DNA of 64,000 nt from Legionella quinlivanii (GTDB lineage Bacteria; Pseudomonadota; Gammaproteobacteria; Legionellales; Legionellaceae), in contig NZ_UGOX01000001.1 of NCBI RefSeq assembly GCF_900461555.1, positions 2,865,501 to 2,929,500 of the forward strand, in the 5' to 3' direction. The notes beneath the pieces were generated by a model. It saw nothing but the letters and a program-made list of their open reading frames with translations. It was not told the origin of the DNA and did not search any database. Of this stretch, positions 58,935 through 64,000 are shown piece after piece. Position 1 is the first letter of the stretch. The number at the start of each line of letters is the position of its first letter. Made by a program: the position numbers and the translations under genes.

Positions 58935-60395
58935 ATGCAAACATCAGGCATTTTACGCAAGCTCGGCATCTTAGTATCGGCATTAATCCCTACTTTTGCA
59001 ATGGCCGGCATACCGCTCTGGACCTTTAAGCCTTTAACGCCCACAACACTTTCCTTATCTGCCAATGATACAGCGATAGTCCAATATCTGGTTACTAATC
59101 AATCCAGCCGGCCCCATACCCTGAATATGATTCCTATTCAAGGCATCACCCAGTTAACTGCCGGACTGGGCGTTTGCAGCAGCAGTTTTGTATTATCCGG
59201 ACATGGTTCCTGCATACTTTCCCTGCAGATCAATGGCAGTTTAATAAACCAGCAAATAACTAACGGTCCGAGTGTTTGTCAGAGCGGTTCTCCCAATCAA
59301 TGTTACCAGCCGAACGCTCAGGACATTTTACGTATCACCCTCAAACCCGCGATTAATGATGCAACAATCTCGGTAAGCAACTCGCCATTAAGCCTGCTTG
59401 CCGGAGGTAATGGGACATTGATTATCCATAATAATTCACTGGAAGTGAGCGCTACAAACATTGTCTCCAATTTTTCAGGGACGGCTCTCGAAGGAAAAGT
59501 GATTGAAACAGGAAACACTTGCGCCAGTGTTCTTCCAGGGAATAATTGCACGCTGACTTATACTGGTCTGCAGCCAGCGATGCTCGGCAGTTTCAGTATA
59601 AAAGGAAGTAATACCAATACAGTCTACGCGGCCATGGAAATTAAATCCGCGGCCACTCTATCATCAATCAATCCCAATTCTGGGCTGACAACCGGAGGCA
59701 CGGGATTTGTTTTAACAGGCACTGGATTATTGGGGGTGACCGGCGTCAGTTTTGATGGAGTGCCAGCCACCTATGTGAGTGTAGTGAATTCAATGACCGT
59801 TACAGGTGTGACACCTGTACATGCTGCAGGTACCGTCGATGTAACTGTTCTGACTGCGAATGGAACAGCTACTTTAAATAACGGATATACATTCATACCT
59901 CCTGCGATAGGACAAACCACTGAGGGTGGAACCGTTGCCTGTTTAGGCGGCCCGCAACTCAATTTGATTGCGGCTGTCGCTGACAACAGTCCTGGCATGA
60001 ACTGGGGGGGAGACGGTATTCCCACGGGAGCAACGAATTTCTTGGATGGGGCAGCGAATACGGAAACAATTATCAGTGTGTTAGGTGCCAATGGCGGTAA
60101 CCCATATGCCGCGTTACTGTGCAGCAATTTTGAAGTGGACTCGCAGGGAAACACACCCTGTGAGCCAGGTAATGCCTGTTACAGTGACTGGTTTTTACCA
60201 GCTCTGTTTCAGTTAAATTGTCTTTACAGTAATCAGATAGCTATTGGAGGTTTTTCTGCGGCTCCTTATTGGACTTCTACCGAATTTAACCCCGCATTTG
60301 CCTACAGAGTCAATTTTGCAAATGGAGATAATCTATTTGCAGGCAAAGACACTAGTGGCTATCGCGTCCGCTGTGTGCGAAGTTTTATGCCTTAA
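58935..60395 (+). CDS. Exported IPT/TIG-domain protein with DUF1566-type C-terminus
   Basis: 486 residues with a signal peptide (about 1-24, ending FAMAG). The N-terminal 200 residues are two beta-rich repeats with paired cysteines (CSSSFVLSGHGSCILSL, CASVLPGNNCTLTY). Residues about 240-315 form an IPT/TIG domain (INPNSGLTTGGTGFVLTGTG). The C-terminal 150 have DWFLPALFQLNCLY, YWTSTEF, and YRVRCVRSF, the DUF1566 pattern also found at the end of the Legionella collagen-like adhesin Lcl. Probably a surface or secreted protein. Its gene has no close partner. Confidence 0.8.
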   Translation: MQTSGILRKLGILVSALIPTFAMAGIPLWTFKPLTPTTLSLSANDTAIVQYLVTNQSSRPHTLNMIPIQGITQLTAGLGVCSSSFVLSGHGSCILSLQINGSLINQQITNGPSVCQSGSPNQCYQPNAQDILRITLKPAINDATISVSNSPLSLLAGGNGTLIIHNNSLEVSATNIVSNFSGTALEGKVIETGNTCASVLPGNNCTLTYTGLQPAMLGSFSIKGSNTNTVYAAMEIKSAATLSSINPNSGLTTGGTGFVLTGTGLLGVTGVSFDGVPATYVSVVNSMTVTGVTPVHAAGTVDVTVLTANGTATLNNGYTFIPPAIGQTTEGGTVACLGGPQLNLIAAVADNSPGMNWGGDGIPTGATNFLDGAANTETIISVLGANGGNPYAALLCSNFEVDSQGNTPCEPGNACYSDWFLPALFQLNCLYSNQIAIGGFSAAPYWTSTEFNPAFAYRVNFANGDNLFAGKDTSGYRVRCVRSFMP

Positions 60396-60408
60396 CAAGG
60401 TTCGATAG

Positions 60409-63400
60409 TTAAGTTCTTAAAATTAACTGTTTTCCGGAACGAGAGGGGATCTTTTCGCCGGGTAACAATACACCCACTAAATTTAATGGATCTACCGCAA
60501 ATATAGAAATTTCCTGCGCATCAGTTTGCGCGGGAGCGGCTCGTAATGAATCCACAGCATAAGCTAATGCAAACTGCTCACCGGTAAAGCCACTTATAAA
60601 TCGTCCGCCACGAATTTCTCCCTGTGCTTCCAGTCGACGAAAACCGCTTAGCAATTCCGACCAGGATGCCGCGATTTTTTCGCGCATTACAATTTCTCGA
60701 AAACAGACCCCGTAGCGCTTTAGCAGGATTCGACAGATGGATTCAATACGCCGCTCTGGCTCTACTGGCTTAGCAGCACGCAATAAGGACCAGCGTCCCT
60801 GACTGAATAAATTATGGCGGCGAGGGCGTCGGCCGGTTCGCCGCTGCGGGTCTATCATTGCACGTAGATTATCGAAGCTGTCAGCGCTTATCAGACCAGC
60901 CGCCACCAACTCCCAGAGCGCATTTTCAACCTCTGTCTTTAACTTCTGCACATCACTGACAATATCGCTGAAAAATGAAGCGCCATGCGTTTGCAAATAG
61001 GTATAAACCACTTGCGCATTATAGCTTAAACTTTTTAATTCCTCTGCAGTATAGGCGGATTTTCCAGCCAGCCAGCCTGATTCTTCCCGGATTAAAAACG
61101 TAATAGGCGTGACACTGTTCGCCTGAATCGACTTGTAGCTGCTGATTTCAAGATCCTTTTCTTTCAGGGAGGATTCAATACTGGGATGCAGGCTCGGCCT
61201 GCCCCATATGACCACCCCCGAGAGACAAAGCCTGTCTAGCAAATCCGGACTGTAATCACTGATTCGTTTGGCAAAAATCTGCTTTTCCCAGGCATTTGCC
61301 GGAATTTCATAGGCCTGTAACTGGCGGATAACTTCTAAAACACCCTGCTCTCCCTTAAGCTGGCTTTTGCCAGTGATATGCTGCCATTTAGCGAGCCAGC
61401 GAATAAATTGCAGAGCGCTGACCGGTTCAATTTCCTTTCGTAATTTCGCCAGTGTCTGCTGATGAATTCTTGCCAGTAGACGACGTTCACACCACTCCAT
61501 CATACCCTGGTTTTTTCGAAAATGACCTCGAAGAATCTGACCGCTTGCTTCCAGTTTTAATAAACTATTATTGATCTGGCTTTCAGGTAACTTTAATAAA
61601 TCGACAAGCTCGCCTACATTGACTGGGCCAAGATGCTGCATCCACCCTCTTAGCATCATCAGTAAGGCGTCATCTGCCTCATGGAGTTGACTATCCCATT
61701 CGATTAAACTCTCTGAAAAAACAGCAGATGGATAAACTGCCTGATAGGCATTTTTTTTCTCGGTTGCAACCCAGAAAGCCTGACCATCTACATGGGCAGT
61801 ACCTGCACGATTTGCATTCTGCAATTGCTCAAAAAATACAGCCCAGCTATCAGGAATGCGCAGATTATCACGGGAAAGACCAATCATCGTTTGCAGAAAA
61901 TCATGCAGCTCATCGGCATTCCTGATATCTGGCCAGGCTTGTCTCTGAACATCGGCAATGACTTCCGAATCAAGCTGTCCCATATTGCCCTGCAGCCATT
62001 CGGGTAAAATCCGCCGCATGGCCACTGCCCGCGTTCGCCGCTCTTCCAAGGGCGCATCGTCAAGAAAAGCATAAGGGTTTGCATTAAGAATCTCATGCGA
62101 GAATACTGAGGGCGTTGGCGTGTCCACCGCGATACAATGAATCGTTCCCGATTTAATCCCTTTCAACAGTTCACGCAAACCCTCAATATCCATCGCTTCG
62201 GTCAGGCAGTCTTTGATGGTTTCATCGATCAAAGGATGTTCCGGCAATTCCACGTCTTTTCCGGCCAGGTTGTCCTGACAAGCAGCGGCTTGCGGGAAAA
62301 CGGCAGCCAGAAGATCATCTGCACGCATGCGCAATATATTAGGCGGTACTTTGCGGCCATTGCGGTATCGCATTAAAGCCAAAGCCCTGATTGCATCCCA
62401 GCGCCAGCGGGTTGTGAAAACAGGCGATTGCAAAACGGCCTGCACCAGAACCTTTTTAATTGTTGCCGGATGGAGAAACTGAAAAACATCCTCAAGCGGA
62501 AAGCTGTGCTGCTCGGCTAAGGAGATCGCTAGCCCATCGTCCGTTGCCGCTGCCTGTAATTCAAAATTAAAGGAACGGCAGAAACGTTTGCGTAATGCCA
62601 GCCCCCAGGCCTTATTGATACGCGCACCAAAAGGGGCGTGAATAATTAGCTGCATCCCGCCTGACTCATCAAAAAACCGCTCGGCAATAATCGTCTGCTG
62701 GCTCGGAACTGCACCTAATAAAGCACGTCCTTCAAGCAGATAATCAATCATTTGACCCGCAGCATAGTCACTGACATGACAGTTGGCGGCTAACCATTCC
62801 CTGGCTTTTTTCTGACTTTCAGGATTTGTTGCAGTTGATAATGGGAGTAAGGCATCTATTTTGGTTCGTAAACTGGAGACTTGCAAAGACAATTCGTTAC
62901 TGCGAGCTGGTGCTTCTCCCAGCCAGAAAGGTACCGTGGGGGCTGCACCCTGAGCATCTTCAACAATGACTCTTCCTCTGGTATTTTCAACTTTGTACAC
63001 TCTCCAGGACGTATTGCCCAACAGAATGACATCGCCGCGATGGCTTTCCACCGCGAACTCTTCATCGAGAGTACCTACTACAATCTCTTCAGGAACAGCA
63101 ATTACCGTAAATAAATTGGTTTCCGGAATCGCACCGCCATTCATAATGGCCGCCATACGGCTGCCTCTTCGTCCCTTTACAATGCCATTGATTCGATCAC
63201 GAAAGAGATAGGCTCCATAGCGCCCGCGAGAAGCGGCAATGCCTTCGCTGAGCATTTCCAGAACGGTGTTAAAAACCTCTCTTTTCAAATGACGATAAGG
63301 ATAACTGCGTTTCACTAATTTGAATAATTCGTCCTCGTTCCACTCATCGGTGGCGCAGGCCGCCACTATCTGCTGGGCCAGAATATCCAGCGGCTGCTCG

Positions 63401-64000
63401 GGTATGATCAGCCGATCCAAATCGCCGCTGTAGATGCCATATACCAATGCGGCGCACTCCAGCAGCTCATCGCGGGTAGTAGCAAAAAAATGGCCTCTCG
63501 AAATAGCACCATGCCAATGACCGGCACGGCCCACACGCTGTAATGCAGCGGCTAACGCCCGTGGAGAGCCAATCTGGCACACCAGATCCACCGTACCGAT
63601 ATCAATGCCAAGCTCTAAAGACGCAGTAGCGACAATCACTTTTAAAGCGCCTGTTTTCAACCCATTTTCAGCTGCCAGGCGTAATTTGCGCGATAAACTG
63701 CCGTGATGGGCGGCCACCCATTCCTTGCCTATGCGGTTAGCAAGATGATGCGACATGCGCTCGGATAGTTTCCGGGTATTGACAAAGACCAGGGTGGAGC
63801 GATTCTGCATGGCCAACTCTGCAACGCGATCATAAATTTCATCCCAGACATCATTGGATGTGACCGACTCCAGCGCGGTTTTAGGAACTTCCACCTTAAG
63901 ATCCAAATGCCGCTGATGACCTATGTTAATGATATTCGGAACGGCCCGAGAACTGCCGCTTAAAAATTTAGCCACTTCTTCAATGGGTTTTTGGGTCGCA
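60409..64000 (-). CDS. lhr: Lhr-type ATP-dependent helicase (C-terminal part)
   Basis: The frame runs without a stop to the window edge, so the N-terminal part (motifs I and II) is outside. The visible 1197 codons begin with ATQKPIEEVAKFLSG (motif III region of Lhr), then VFVNTRKLSERM (motif IV), LELGIDIGTVDLV and QRVGRAGH (motif VI), followed by the winged-helix and large Lhr C-terminal domain. Lhr proteins are 3'-5' DNA helicases with a uracil-glycosylase-linked repair role in E. coli. A GTG at 63975 is an internal codon, not the start. Confidence 0.93.
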   Translation of the reverse strand, partial: ATQKPIEEVAKFLSGSSRAVPNIINIGHQRHLDLKVEVPKTALESVTSNDVWDEIYDRVAELAMQNRSTLVFVNTRKLSERMSHHLANRIGKEWVAAHHGSLSRKLRLAAENGLKTGALKVIVATASLELGIDIGTVDLVCQIGSPRALAAALQRVGRAGHWHGAISRGHFFATTRDELLECAALVYGIYSGDLDRLIIPEQPLDILAQQIVAACATDEWNEDELFKLVKRSYPYRHLKREVFNTVLEMLSEGIAASRGRYGAYLFRDRINGIVKGRRGSRMAAIMNGGAIPETNLFTVIAVPEEIVVGTLDEEFAVESHRGDVILLGNTSWRVYKVENTRGRVIVEDAQGAAPTVPFWLGEAPARSNELSLQVSSLRTKIDALLPLSTATNPESQKKAREWLAANCHVSDYAAGQMIDYLLEGRALLGAVPSQQTIIAERFFDESGGMQLIIHAPFGARINKAWGLALRKRFCRSFNFELQAAATDDGLAISLAEQHSFPLEDVFQFLHPATIKKVLVQAVLQSPVFTTRWRWDAIRALALMRYRNGRKVPPNILRMRADDLLAAVFPQAAACQDNLAGKDVELPEHPLIDETIKDCLTEAMDIEGLRELLKGIKSGTIHCIAVDTPTPSVFSHEILNANPYAFLDDAPLEERRTRAVAMRRILPEWLQGNMGQLDSEVIADVQRQAWPDIRNADELHDFLQTMIGLSRDNLRIPDSWAVFFEQLQNANRAGTAHVDGQAFWVATEKKNAYQAVYPSAVFSESLIEWDSQLHEADDALLMMLRGWMQHLGPVNVGELVDLLKLPESQINNSLLKLEASGQILRGHFRKNQGMMEWCERRLLARIHQQTLAKLRKEIEPVSALQFIRWLAKWQHITGKSQLKGEQGVLEVIRQLQAYEIPANAWEKQIFAKRISDYSPDLLDRLCLSGVVIWGRPSLHPSIESSLKEKDLEISSYKSIQANSVTPITFLIREESGWLAGKSAYTAEELKSLSYNAQVVYTYLQTHGASFFSDIVSDVQKLKTEVENALWELVAAGLISADSFDNLRAMIDPQRRTGRRPRRHNLFSQGRWSLLRAAKPVEPERRIESICRILLKRYGVCFREIVMREKIAASWSELLSGFRRLEAQGEIRGGRFISGFTGEQFALAYAVDSLRAAPAQTDAQEISIFAVDPLNLVGVLLPGEKIPSRSGKQLILRT

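Overview
The window is a chromosomal segment of a Legionella species. The left edge carries the Dot/Icm type IVB secretion cluster in its typical arrangement: dotA (partial) and icmV on the minus strand, icmW and icmX divergently on the plus strand. Further Legionella marks are two adjacent Pht-type MFS transporters next to deoB, several unrecognised helical or ankyrin-like proteins, and the moderately AT-rich composition. The species cannot be named from the sequence alone.

Layout. 1-2676: dotA-icmV / icmW-icmX with a terminator after icmX. 2722-5163: a secreted hypothetical, a broken YihY fragment, a palindromic repeat cluster and a coiled-coil protein. 5289-12535 (minus): core genes nnrDE-like, tsaE, amidase, mutL, miaA, zinc-ribbon protein and a GT9 glycosyltransferase. 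12660-17509 (minus): sspA-sspB, cytochrome bc1 (petA-petB-petC), rplM-rpsI with a clear terminator. 17646-25020 (minus): thrS-infC-rpmI-rplT-pheS-pheT-ihfA followed by a 2Fe-2S ferredoxin-like protein; infC has the conserved AUU start. 25299-31082: GAF-GGDEF cyclase, tRNA-Val(GAC), a candidate small RNA with its own promoter and terminator, an XRE regulator and partner protein, two ferritin-like proteins, an orphan cyanophycinase. 31083-37896: exported beta-carbonic anhydrase, tandem exonuclease III paralogues, an RND efflux pair. 37938-44372: hypothetical protein, a MITE-like element, wrbA, two drug-type MFS transporters, a full-length YihY protein. 44500-48660: repeats (perfect 30-bp inverted repeat, 18-bp tandem array), small cysteine-rich and basic proteins, a large FAD-protein with a helical tail, an ABM monooxygenase, a stand-alone receiver. 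48797-55043 (minus): hslVU behind a sigma-32-like promoter, a Fur/Zur regulator, deoB and two Pht transporters. 55271-57542: zinc alcohol dehydrogenase and NAD-formate dehydrogenase. 57876-60395: ankyrin-like protein and an exported TIG-domain protein. 60409-64000: lhr helicase, cut by the window edge.

How the parts relate. Most of the window is housekeeping (translation, respiration, cell-wall, repair, proteolysis). The accessory parts fit life inside a host cell: the secretion apparatus, nucleoside-type transporters coupled to phosphopentomutase, and several proteins that could be secreted effectors but show no recognisable translocation proof here. Dispersed palindromic repeats and MITE-like elements occupy most of the longer gene-free gaps, and one of them supplies the C-terminus of the RND pump.

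The most interesting unexplained items are the candidate small RNA at 26551-26704, the large FAD-helical fusion at 45341-47281, the ferritin-like/DUF2188 pair facing an orphan cyanophycinase, and the repeat families with evidence of transposition. I did not find a CRISPR array, prophage, integron or complete insertion sequence.
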